A DNA stretch of 24,014 nucleotides from DATAYF01 sp036272735 (lineage in GTDB: Bacteria > Chloroflexota > Ktedonobacteria > Ktedonobacterales > Ktedonobacteraceae): contig DATAYF010000097.1 of the NCBI GenBank assembly GCA_036272735.1, positions 1-24,014 on the forward strand, written 5' to 3'. Position numbers and translations under genes: made by a program. This document shows, piece by piece, positions 16,389 to 24,014 of the stretch; the stretch's first letter is position 1; each line of letters begins with the position of its first letter. Under the pieces are notes generated by a model. It was not told the origin of the DNA, ran no database searches, and was given only the letters and a program-made list of their open reading frames with translations.

Positions 16389-18350
16389 ATGTCTTGGCTG
16401 ACTTCCAGAGTGAATCTCCGTTTTATCGTTATCGTCATGCTGCTTGGTGGGGCCTTGTTCGCGACAAGCTCTCCCGCACAAGCCAGGGGCGAAGATGGTG
16501 GAGGCGTGCAAGCCTGGCTCACCACGCCCGATCAGCAGAGTTTGCTGCAACCACAGCAAAATATTTCCTTTGCTGGCGGTAGTAGCACGAATACTCCAAC
16601 CATCACTGTCAACGATCACCAGACCTATCAGCAAATGGACGGGTTCGGCGCTTCCCTCACATCCTCGGCTTCCGTTCTATTAACCCAACCCAACGTTAAT
16701 CGTACGCAGGTGATGCAGGATTTATTTGATCCGCATAGTGGTATTGGGCTAAGTTTTCTGCGCGAACCGATGGGATCATCTGATCTCGCACCACCACAGA
16801 ACGCGAGTCAGCATTGGGTCGGCGAGTACACCTACGACGATGTGGCTGCCGGTCAGACCGATACCAGCCTGAGCAAATTTTCGATAGCACAGGATAATAG
16901 CTATCAGATCCCCTCGTTGCTCAAGCAGGCATTGCGTATGAATCCAAAGTTGAAGATTATGGCGACACCGTGGTCTCCACCCGCCTGGATGAAGTTAGCG
17001 GGCAACGGCTGGGGCCATTGTACTAACTGCGACGGCAGTGGCGTTGGTTTCTACGACGGCAGCAATAGCTGGGATAATACGACCAACGATTATGTTACCA
17101 TCGCTTTTAGCGGCACGCAGATCAAGTTTTATGGAGTGGCTGGTCCATCTGGCGGTATTGGTGCCTTCTCCATTGATGGTGGTGCTGAAAGCATGGTCGA
17201 TTTCTATTCGCCAAACCATACAGGAAATACATTGCTCTATACCAGCCCGGTGCTACCTGCTGGTCAGCATACTCTCAAGGTTCGCGTCACGGGCAACCAA
17301 AATCCTAGTGCGAACTGGAACGGTATCAATCCTGATCGTGTTGATGTCATCTCAGCAAGTGGGACCATATCCATCGATGATAGTGTGATGGGCACGGGAC
17401 TCAATCAGTTCAACTATGGTGGCAATGAAACGGCCAGTATTAACCAGGGCTACCTGAATCCGAAATACTACAAAGAATATGCCCGGTACTTTGTGGATTT
17501 CATCAAGGCGTACCAGCGCGAAGGCATTCCCATCTACGCTGTGACTCCACAAAATGAGCCACAGAACGACAATTACATGCCAACGATGATCCTACCGGCG
17601 ACGAGCCAGACTGCCAACGGGCAGAGCGTCAATGGACAGGTGATTGGCAACGAAGCCGACTTCATTACCAACCTGGCCGCTGCCTTTAAGCAGGATCACG
17701 TGCATACAAAGCTGCTGGCTTTTGATCATAACTGGGACACGCCACAGTATCCCAGCGCCATCCTCAATAGTCCGGCCGGAAAAGACGTCAATGGTATCGC
17801 GTTCCATTGCTATGGTGGCAATGTCAGCGCTCAGGAACCGTTTTATGGTCTGAAGGATATCTACGAAACCGAATGCGCCGGTGGAAGTTGGGAAAACAAC
17901 GGCAATCCCACCTGGTCGGCGACCTTCAAGGATGCGATGGAATTGGGCATTGGCACGACGCGCAATGGGTCGAAAACGGTAGTACGCTGGGGGCTAGCCC
18001 TTGATCCTAATGGCAATCCTCACCTGGATACCGCAGGAGCGTGCAGCACGTGCCGTGGGGTCGTCTCGATAGCCGCAGACGGAACCGTGACCAGGAACTC
18101 TGATTATTATGCACTAGGTCAGTTCAGTAAGTTCGTTGTGCCTGGTGCACAGCGCATCGCCTCTGATACGAGCAGCAATAATCTGGAAAATGTAGCGTTC
18201 CGCAATCGGGATGGCTCGAACGTGCTTGTTGTCTACAATAGCAACGATCCAACGAGCACTACCGGACCAACAACGTTCCAGGTGCAAGTGGGTCATCGCA
18301 CGTTTGCGTATACGCTTGCCGCTGGTGCTGCTGTGACCTTCAAGTGGTAG
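16389..18350 (+). CDS. Secreted GH30 family glycosidase (glucosylceramidase / beta-glucanase type) with inserted beta-sandwich domain
   Basis: A 653-aa exported retaining glycoside hydrolase. The signal peptide has a charged start, a hydrophobic core (residues 12-26) and a likely cut after AQA-32. The barrel begins at MDGFGASLTSSAS and includes TPWSPPAWMK near residue 195. The acid/base is E390 in TPQNEPQN, and the nucleophile is E495 in YETECAG, aligning with the SEACVG region of human GBA1; VVRWGLALDPNGNPHL follows as in that family. Residues about 205-325 interrupt the barrel between SPPAWMK and the helix KYYKEYARYF, with VTIAFSGTQIKFYGVAG and LPAGQHTLKVRV typical of a carbohydrate-binding-like jelly roll. 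The C-terminus is the usual GH30 beta domain. AAGGAGGA before ATG 16389 fixes the start. Substrate could be glucosylceramide, beta-1,6-glucan or another beta-glucoside. Confidence 0.88.
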   Translation: MSWLTSRVNLRFIVIVMLLGGALFATSSPAQARGEDGGGVQAWLTTPDQQSLLQPQQNISFAGGSSTNTPTITVNDHQTYQQMDGFGASLTSSASVLLTQPNVNRTQVMQDLFDPHSGIGLSFLREPMGSSDLAPPQNASQHWVGEYTYDDVAAGQTDTSLSKFSIAQDNSYQIPSLLKQALRMNPKLKIMATPWSPPAWMKLAGNGWGHCTNCDGSGVGFYDGSNSWDNTTNDYVTIAFSGTQIKFYGVAGPSGGIGAFSIDGGAESMVDFYSPNHTGNTLLYTSPVLPAGQHTLKVRVTGNQNPSANWNGINPDRVDVISASGTISIDDSVMGTGLNQFNYGGNETASINQGYLNPKYYKEYARYFVDFIKAYQREGIPIYAVTPQNEPQNDNYMPTMILPATSQTANGQSVNGQVIGNEADFITNLAAAFKQDHVHTKLLAFDHNWDTPQYPSAILNSPAGKDVNGIAFHCYGGNVSAQEPFYGLKDIYETECAGGSWENNGNPTWSATFKDAMELGIGTTRNGSKTVVRWGLALDPNGNPHLDTAGACSTCRGVVSIAADGTVTRNSDYYALGQFSKFVVPGAQRIASDTSSNNLENVAFRNRDGSNVLVVYNSNDPTSTTGPTTFQVQVGHRTFAYTLAAGAAVTFKW

Positions 18351-18376
18351 GGAAATTAGCAGAGCATAAAGCACAA

Positions 18377-18427
18377 TATATTGATGGGTATGTATGGTCT
18401 CCGATACCATACATACCCATCAATATA
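18377..18427. repeat. 51-nt perfect hairpin, copy 3 (candidate bidirectional terminator)
   Basis: A 22-bp perfect stem (18377-18398 with 18406-18427) encloses the loop ctccgat. The left arm begins TATATTGATGGG and ends TGTATGGT. It fills the 80-bp gap between the convergent GH30 and GH116 genes, 26 nt after one stop codon and 3 nt from the other. It has the same length and conserved positions as copies 1 and 2, which lie 6 kb away. Confidence 0.9.
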
Positions 18428-18430
18428 GCA

Positions 18431-21133
18431 TTAGGAACGAGAACCTGCTGCTGAAATGACGAGCGTGGTATTGGCCTCTAAGGTTATAGGTTGCTCGAAA
18501 GCCAGGGTAAGCCCATCATCTTGCTGAAGAGTGCCGAAGACCAACGTTTCCTGTTCGCTGGTGACGGTGATATTTGTGCCGGTAATGGCGAGGCGCAGAC
18601 GCTCGATCTCAACCTGCCCAACAGCGCAGGAAAGTTCGACGCGCCAGCCTGTTGCGGTGCGACGTTGCTCAAATGTGCCCCACCCTTCGCTGGTAATAAA
18701 GGGGGCGCGAAACACGTCCGTATCCTCGGCAGGAGCAAAGCAGAGCGCACTTTCCAGCGCGTTATAGTGAAAGCCACTGATAGCCTCTAACGCTGACCAG
18801 CCCGCCATTGCACGCGCGTAGTGGTCGCCGCATTCGATCTCATTATACGGATTGCGCCTGGTGCCATTGTAGCGCTCACGCAACGCGGCCAGCACTTTCA
18901 AGCCCTCATCCACCAGCCCTTCCATAATGCAGTGCGCGCCCACTTGGTACTCCATGCCGGTCCAGACCTCATCGCAATAGCGCACTGGTATCTCCGGTCT
19001 TCCACCATGCGGCCACGTGCAAACCAGCAACCCCCTGTCATCCTGGTCGGCGAAGACGCGATAACCGTGGGTAAAGCCCTGGAAGCTCTCGCGGAAGTTG
19101 TACTGAACAATCGAGCGTAGGGTTGTTTTGACGTGCTCCTCAGGCAGAATATGGCCCAGGTCCAGCAGGTGCGCCCACCACTGTCCAAAAAGCTGATCGG
19201 CCAGGCAGCCTTCGCCAAACTGATCTGATGGCGGACTATTCGGATCGATCAATTGGATATAATATTCACCATTCCACAATAGCTCATCGTATTTCTGGCT
19301 GCCAAGCTCGAAGATACGCCGGTACGTTGCCGCATGCTCCTCATCGGCCTGGAGTCTGGCTAGCTCTTCAGCCGCACGTAACGCCGCGAGCCACAGTGCA
19401 CCAATATACATATTTGGCCCATAGAAGGCGATATCGTAGGTGTTCGGCTGTTCCCCTTCGAGCACTCCATCGCCATCAGCGTCCCAATGTGCCATGATAT
19501 ACGTCATCAGTCGCTCGACATGTGGCCAGCATTCGGCGAGCCAGGCACGACCAGCGCCCTGACGCCCCTCACGGTAGACTTTCAGCACCGTGCCCAGCAT
19601 ACCATCCAAGGCGGGATTGGTCGGCCCACCTATCGAGACATCCCAAAGCTGCTGAAGATAGAGCGGCAGGATCGTACGATGGGGAATGTAGCCTTCGGGA
19701 GCCTGCACGTGTTTCAAATCAGTGTCGCGCATATTCTGTTCCAGTTGCGGGAATAAGCACGACAACGCCTGCGCATAATTCCAGACGTGCGTACAGTTGA
19801 GCGGACAGGAACCACCGAAATCACCACTCCACATCGAAGTTGAGGCACCTAGCGAGCCTTCAAAGCCATAGAACTTGCCATCTTCGGTCCAGAAACAGGT
19901 GGGGCTGCGCATTAACGAACCCTGAGCAGCCAGTGCTTCATTGAGCCAGTTCGGCATACTACTGCTATAGATCCCCGTGGCCCATTTGCGCGATGCAGCT
20001 TCCAGCCAGGACCGGTTCTCGATCACATAGTCAGCCACATCCAGCGCGCCAGTAAAGCGCGTCGCGTACTCGTTGCCCAGCCAGAAGCGGCTCTTCCCAT
20101 AATTACGGCGCGGTCCAAACTGACTGAAGTTGACATAACGGTTTGGGAAATACCAGCTCACGATAAAGGTAATCGTCTTTGTCTCACCTGGTTCCAGCCA
20201 GAAAGGGGCCAGCAGGCCACCATCCCAGGTTTCGCCTGGCGCACTTGCGCCGCCGGGCAGGTGGAGGCTATTTTTATAAGAGCGTTGTGAGTTGACGCTC
20301 TGCCCTTGCAAATGATGATCTAAATTGTAGGCATTCATGAAGCGCAAAAAGTGCGCCGGTTGTGTCCAGCGCTCGTAAGCGCGTGTGCCCGGCGCCAGGC
20401 AGGTAAGTGCCATCTGACCCACGCCTGGATGATCGTCAGATAGCGCGGCATTTCCCATCAACAGCGAGGTCGTACGCTCGTGTTCGTGCAGGTGATTGAT
20501 GTTGCCGCCATAGAGCGGATTGTGGTTGCCTGAGATCGGCGTCACACCATCCCAGCCTACCGCGTTTTGCAGGGTCGCCCCCAGGCCGCCCTGAATCGCA
20601 TGGGTCCAGTGATTATGCAAAGTGAATGTAAAAATAATGGCCGGAAGCCCACTGGCTTGCGCGTCGAGGGGAATAAAGGGAGAATACGCCTCAAGCTCAA
20701 CATTTACAGGCAGCTCCGCGTCTTCATAAGCAATACGCGCAAACGGGTACGCGCCAGTAAAGCGCGTCCTTTCCACACCGGAGTACTGCTGAAGCAAGGT
20801 TCGCTGGTCCAGAGGAAGCGTATCATCATTAACCAGGGGGGTAGATTCGTCGCGACGAGTCAAGACCTCACGTGATTGGAGGATACGTGTTGTATTGAGC
20901 GGGGGCTCGATACACGTGGTACGAATGGCGAAAAAGCTATCTGGGACAAAGCCGAGATGATTCACCTGGTTAAAAATTTGCCATTGCCGCAGTCCGCCAT
21001 CGCCGCCCAGGGCAATTTGCCCGGCTCCCAGGCCACCCAGAGGCATTGCGACATGCCGAAGCGCTTCCCCTCGATATTCAGCACCCCACTCGCTTTGCGG
21101 GGTGCTGGTTTGCGTATTCATAAGGTCGGTCAT
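18431..21133 (-). CDS. GH116 family glycosidase (non-lysosomal glucosylceramidase-like beta-glucosidase)
   Basis: A 900-aa cytoplasmic protein with no signal peptide. The N-terminal beta-sandwich domain opens with HVAMPLGGLGAGQIALGGDG; the C-terminal alpha/alpha barrel carries the active site. The likely nucleophile is E425 in KFYGFEGSLG and the acid/base D567 in QPNTYDIAFYGPNMYIGALW, 142 residues apart, similar to characterised GH116 enzymes. The family includes human GBA2 and archaeal beta-glucosidase/beta-xylosidase, so the exact sugar is open. GGAGG before ATG 21133 (MTDLMNTQ) is preferred to a GTG at 21166. It is convergent with GH30 and divergent from the sugar ABC genes, which suits a role in cutting imported oligosaccharide or glycoside. 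Confidence 0.88.
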   Translation of the reverse strand: MTDLMNTQTSTPQSEWGAEYRGEALRHVAMPLGGLGAGQIALGGDGGLRQWQIFNQVNHLGFVPDSFFAIRTTCIEPPLNTTRILQSREVLTRRDESTPLVNDDTLPLDQRTLLQQYSGVERTRFTGAYPFARIAYEDAELPVNVELEAYSPFIPLDAQASGLPAIIFTFTLHNHWTHAIQGGLGATLQNAVGWDGVTPISGNHNPLYGGNINHLHEHERTTSLLMGNAALSDDHPGVGQMALTCLAPGTRAYERWTQPAHFLRFMNAYNLDHHLQGQSVNSQRSYKNSLHLPGGASAPGETWDGGLLAPFWLEPGETKTITFIVSWYFPNRYVNFSQFGPRRNYGKSRFWLGNEYATRFTGALDVADYVIENRSWLEAASRKWATGIYSSSMPNWLNEALAAQGSLMRSPTCFWTEDGKFYGFEGSLGASTSMWSGDFGGSCPLNCTHVWNYAQALSCLFPQLEQNMRDTDLKHVQAPEGYIPHRTILPLYLQQLWDVSIGGPTNPALDGMLGTVLKVYREGRQGAGRAWLAECWPHVERLMTYIMAHWDADGDGVLEGEQPNTYDIAFYGPNMYIGALWLAALRAAEELARLQADEEHAATYRRIFELGSQKYDELLWNGEYYIQLIDPNSPPSDQFGEGCLADQLFGQWWAHLLDLGHILPEEHVKTTLRSIVQYNFRESFQGFTHGYRVFADQDDRGLLVCTWPHGGRPEIPVRYCDEVWTGMEYQVGAHCIMEGLVDEGLKVLAALRERYNGTRRNPYNEIECGDHYARAMAGWSALEAISGFHYNALESALCFAPAEDTDVFRAPFITSEGWGTFEQRRTATGWRVELSCAVGQVEIERLRLAITGTNITVTSEQETLVFGTLQQDDGLTLAFEQPITLEANTTLVISAAGSRS

Positions 21134-21579
21134 ACACGTTCCTCCACACGGACAACGAAAAAGCACCGTGTTTTAAAAAGAAGAGTAAAGTATCAAGACT
21201 TTTAAAAAACGGAACATTCGTAGCTGCCGTTATTCCTGATAATTTCATACTCAACATCGTGCTCCAAGTCAGTGGGTCACACATTTTAAAGAAGCAGGAG
21301 TGTAGAGATCTGCAAGCCCTTCACACTCCGGCGAATGGCCCTCGCACATCCTCTCTCCCACCGCTGAAGGTGGTAAACGAGGAGCATCAAAAAGTCGTAT
21401 GTATGAGTTCAGGATACTTGAAAAATAAAGGGAAGTCAAGGTTAAAAAGAGAAAACTCTCCTAATTTTTTAATTAAATAAGCATTGACTTTCAATAAAAC
21501 GCATGCTATATTGCTACTATTAGCACTCGGCTCGCGGATGAGCTAGCGTCAGGATCAGTTCTTTCAAAGGGGATTATTT
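21134..21579. other. Divergent regulatory region between GH116 and the ABC importer
   Basis: 446 bp without a credible gene. It holds an inverted repeat at 21166-21180 and 21199-21212 (CCGTGTTTTAAAAAG against CTTTTAAAAAACGG, imperfect) on the GH116 side, a poly-AT tract at 21454-21480 and the importer promoter. No clear minus-strand -35/-10 pair for GH116 was found. Confidence 0.5.
21484..21512 (+). promoter_or_regulatory. Predicted sigma70-like promoter of the ABC importer operon
   Basis: TTGACT (21484-21489), 17 bp, TATATT (21507-21512), each box 5 of 6 to consensus, directly preceded by an A/T-rich tract that may act as an UP-like element. The predicted start is about 60 nt before the binding-protein ATG. 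Confidence 0.75.
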
Positions 21580-22944
21580 ATGGATAGCAACCACATTCTC
21601 TCTTATGTTGAACAAAGCAACAAACTGGATCGTCGCGGCTTTTTGAAGGGGGTGGGATATAGCGCCGGACTCACGCTAGCCGGTAGCAGCCTGCTCGCGG
21701 CCTGTGGAAACCTGTCGTCGTTATCGGACTCAGGCCAGATCGCCCCTAAGGGATCAAAAGTTTCGGGATCACTCACCATCGCATATCTAGGCACTGCCGA
21801 TCAGCAGAAGTCCTGGAACGCCCTGTTTGCCCTCTTTCAGAAGCAATATCCCAACGTGAAGCTGAAGGCACAACCGAATAACTCGAACAACTGGGCCGCT
21901 TTCTTTAATACGCTTTCAACACAGATCGCAGGCGGCAAGATCCCCGATATTGTACAGGTAGCCACGGAGGGCCAGCGGCTTTTTGCAAGCCGGGGTCTGG
22001 TCGAGCCGATTGATGCCTATATGAAACGGGACGCCGACGAACTGGCCGATTTCTTTAACGACATCGATCCGCACCTGAAAACCTGGGCGAAACTGAGTTC
22101 TACCGATGGTAAGACATATTATTTGCCTGGTGAGTTCAATCCGATGTGCATCTGGTATAACAGCGACATGTTTCACAAAGCTGGTGTGAATGAGCCTGAT
22201 AACACCTGGACATGGGATGATCTCAAGACGATAGCAAAAAAGCTGAGCAAGCCGGGTGTATATGGGATGCAGGCGCAATCCGCGTATTTTGCTGGCATCA
22301 TGCCCTGGTTGCTAACCAATGGTGCCAATGTGCTCAACACTTCCTGGACACAATCAACCATTACCACTCCAGCCGCCGCTGAGGCACTCCAATTCATGCG
22401 TGATCTAGTGGCCCAGGGAATCAGCCCGGCGCCAGGAGGCACGTTCGACGCCTTTGGTGCGATGGCGCAGGGCAAACTGGCGATGTTCGGTGGTGGACGC
22501 TGGCCGATAGTCAACATTCGCCAACTGGGCATCACCAACAAGGTAAAAATTGTGGCCTGGCCACGCAAAACACAACAAGGATCGCCCATTGGCTTTAATG
22601 CGTACCCAATTATGAGAGCCTCGCAAAACAAAGAAGCAGCCTGGGCCTTTGTCAAGTTTATTACATCCAAAGCAGCCAGTCAGTATTTTGCCTCGCAAGG
22701 TGGGACAATCGTGCCCCCGCGGCGTTCGGTCGCAACCAGCGATGCGTTCCTTTCTAATGCCCCACAGGGATCAGAGAATCTCTATAAAGCATTGTCCTAT
22801 GGCTCTCCCCTACCAGCACCTGATAAAGAAAACGTAATCGAGCTTGCTATCGACAACGTATCGGCGCAGATTCTGACCGGCAATGTGAGCGTGCAGCAAG
22901 GATTGGCGCAACTCGATCAGCAGATCAAGGCCGCGCTATCATGA
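21580..22944 (+). CDS. ABC transporter sugar-binding lipoprotein (Tat-type signal)
   Basis: Extracytoplasmic solute-binding protein of the SBP_bac_1 (family 1, sugar) type, 454 aa. The N-terminus has a twin-arginine motif DRRGFLKG (residues 17-24), a hydrophobic stretch and a lipobox LLAAC with C42 as the lipidated cysteine, so export is probably by Tat and the protein is anchored in the membrane. The body carries family features such as LTIAYLGTADQQKSWNALF, KIPDIVQVATEGQRLFASRG and MFGGGRWPIVNIRQ. AAAGGGG precedes the ATG. Its stop overlaps the next start (ATGA, 22941-22944). Neighbouring GH30 and GH116 suggest beta-glucosides or gluco-oligosaccharides as ligand; this is an inference. Confidence 0.9.
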   Translation: MDSNHILSYVEQSNKLDRRGFLKGVGYSAGLTLAGSSLLAACGNLSSLSDSGQIAPKGSKVSGSLTIAYLGTADQQKSWNALFALFQKQYPNVKLKAQPNNSNNWAAFFNTLSTQIAGGKIPDIVQVATEGQRLFASRGLVEPIDAYMKRDADELADFFNDIDPHLKTWAKLSSTDGKTYYLPGEFNPMCIWYNSDMFHKAGVNEPDNTWTWDDLKTIAKKLSKPGVYGMQAQSAYFAGIMPWLLTNGANVLNTSWTQSTITTPAAAEALQFMRDLVAQGISPAPGGTFDAFGAMAQGKLAMFGGGRWPIVNIRQLGITNKVKIVAWPRKTQQGSPIGFNAYPIMRASQNKEAAWAFVKFITSKAASQYFASQGGTIVPPRRSVATSDAFLSNAPQGSENLYKALSYGSPLPAPDKENVIELAIDNVSAQILTGNVSVQQGLAQLDQQIKAALS

Positions 22945-23912
22945 GGGAGATAGCAATACATAACGATACTGGAGTAGCGCTTCAGAGGGGCACACAGGTT
23001 CATTCAGCTAGAAAAGGCAGGCAGAAAAGAACGAAACAGCAACGGCAAGAGATCCTGGCTGCATACCTTTTTCTGGCTCCGGCGCTCGTGCTCTTTATCG
23101 TCTTTATTGCGGCTCCGTTCCTTGGTGCCTTTGGACTCAGCCTCTTTAGCTGGGATATGTTTACAGCGCCACAATTTGTTGGATTGGCGAATTATGCCAA
23201 ACTCCTGACCGACACGTCAGCCCGCACAGCCCTGTGGAACACAGCGGTATTCACGTTCTGGTCGCTTGTTTTGCATCTAGGAGTCGGGATGCTCCTAGCG
23301 CTCGCGGTGAACCGAGCCATAGCAGGTGCTTTGAAATACTTCTTACGCACAGCCTATTTCTTTCCCCTGATCATGTCATGGGCGGCGGTCGCGCTGATGT
23401 GGCTCTACCTGCTCGATCCCAACTTTGGCATCGTGAACTATTACCTGGGGAAATTAGGATTGCCCACCCCGAACTGGCTTGTAACCTCGTCGCTGGCACT
23501 GCCCGCATTGATCTTTGTGGACCTGTGGCGTACTCTGGGTTTCACCTTTATTATCTTGCTGGCGGGTTTAACCAGCGTGCCAACGCATTTCTATGAAGCG
23601 GCACGTTTGGATGGGGCTGGTGCGTGGCGGCGCTTTTGGAACATCACGCTGCCGCTGATGTCGCCGACGCTGCTTTTCGCCTGCATCATTACCGTGGTAG
23701 GCGCGTTCCAAATTTTTGATCCCATGTTCGTCATGACCAGAGGCGGGCCAGGCACGTCGACATTGAGTATTGTGCTCTATATCTATGAAACCGGTTTCCA
23801 ATCGTTCCAGATGGGATATGCCTCTACACTGGCGCTGGTAGTCTTCATTGCGATTATGATTCTGACGATCATTCAACTCAGCATTAGTCGCTACTGGGTA
23901 CATTACGATTAA
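22941..23912 (+). CDS. Sugar ABC transporter permease (MalF-type)
   Basis: Inner-membrane permease of a carbohydrate ABC importer, 323 aa with about six helices, beginning after a basic N-terminal leader of some 37 residues. The EAA loop that contacts the ATPase is clear: YEAARLDGAGAWRRFWNITL (from about residue 217). The segment FVMTRGGPGTSTLSIVLYIY is typical of MalF/UgpA-like permeases. It overlaps the binding-protein gene by 4 bp and is followed by the second permease after 12 nt. No ATPase gene is in view; such importers often use a shared ATPase elsewhere. Confidence 0.93.
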   Translation: MREIAIHNDTGVALQRGTQVHSARKGRQKRTKQQRQEILAAYLFLAPALVLFIVFIAAPFLGAFGLSLFSWDMFTAPQFVGLANYAKLLTDTSARTALWNTAVFTFWSLVLHLGVGMLLALAVNRAIAGALKYFLRTAYFFPLIMSWAAVALMWLYLLDPNFGIVNYYLGKLGLPTPNWLVTSSLALPALIFVDLWRTLGFTFIILLAGLTSVPTHFYEAARLDGAGAWRRFWNITLPLMSPTLLFACIITVVGAFQIFDPMFVMTRGGPGTSTLSIVLYIYETGFQSFQMGYASTLALVVFIAIMILTIIQLSISRYWVHYD

Positions 23913-23924
23913 GAGAGGTGAGGC

Positions 23925-24014
23925 ATGGCTCAACTACAGGTATCTTATCGCAAACGTTCCAGAATTCTTCCCCACGTGAGCAGATGGGTGCTGAACGGCT
24001 TCCTTGTGCTACTT
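23925..24014 (+). CDS. Second sugar ABC permease, N-terminal fragment (runs off window)
   Basis: ATG at 23925 preceded by GAGAGGTGAGG opens a frame of 30 codons to the window end, MAQLQVSYRKRSRILPHVSR and then a hydrophobic start WVLNGFLVLL. Position after a MalF-type permease and the basic leader before a first helix fit a MalG-type partner; too little is visible for a firm family match. Confidence 0.65.
   Translation, partial: MAQLQVSYRKRSRILPHVSRWVLNGFLVLL

Overview
The window looks like bacterial chromosome from a soil-type Chloroflexota, most likely class Ktedonobacteria. This is an inference from overall protein style (separate NuoC and NuoD, long polar tails on NuoI and NuoH, a DUF2785 protein, a Tat-type sugar-binding lipoprotein) and moderate GC. 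No rRNA, tRNA, CRISPR array or transposase gene was seen.

Layout. (1) Positions 1-11553, minus strand: a canonical respiratory complex I operon, nuoA-B-C-D-E-F-G-H-I-J-K-L, with nuoL cut by the window edge. Every Fe-S ligand set expected in NuoB, E, F, G and I is present, including the N7 site of NuoG. A good sigma70-like promoter (TTGACA, 17 bp, TACGAT) lies about 100 nt upstream of nuoA. Most junctions overlap or are short. The exception is 333 bp between nuoC and nuoD, which holds a pair of perfect 39-bp inverted repeats. (2) Positions 11960-16085, a mixed region: a YflT-like stress-protein gene broken by one in-frame TAG, a PhyH-family Fe(II)/2-oxoglutarate dioxygenase, a DUF2785 protein, and a receiver-only response regulator just upstream of a two-pore-helix type ion channel gene. 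(3) Positions 16272-24014, a glycan-use locus: a secreted GH30 glycosidase with a beta-sandwich domain inserted in its catalytic barrel, a cytoplasmic GH116 glycosidase, and divergently a sugar ABC importer (Tat lipoprotein binding protein, permease, start of a second permease).

How the genes may work together. Complex I is self-contained. In the glycan locus the secreted GH30 would release beta-linked sugars outside the cell, the ABC importer would bring them in, and GH116 would cut them in the cytosol. GH30 and GH116 are the families of the human glucocerebrosidases GBA1 and GBA2, so glucosylceramide or a related beta-glucoside is a possible substrate, but the sequence does not settle this.

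The most unusual signal is a family of three perfect hairpins, each exactly 51 nt, at 12345-12395, 12414-12464 and 18377-18427. They share a conserved base and a conserved TGTATGG next to the loop, while the seven variable stem positions are compensated in both arms. All sit between convergent gene ends, which suggests bidirectional terminators or a palindromic mobile repeat kept by structure. A 30-bp tandem duplication upstream of the GH30 gene, in which each unit carries a -35/-10 pair, is a second notable regulatory feature.
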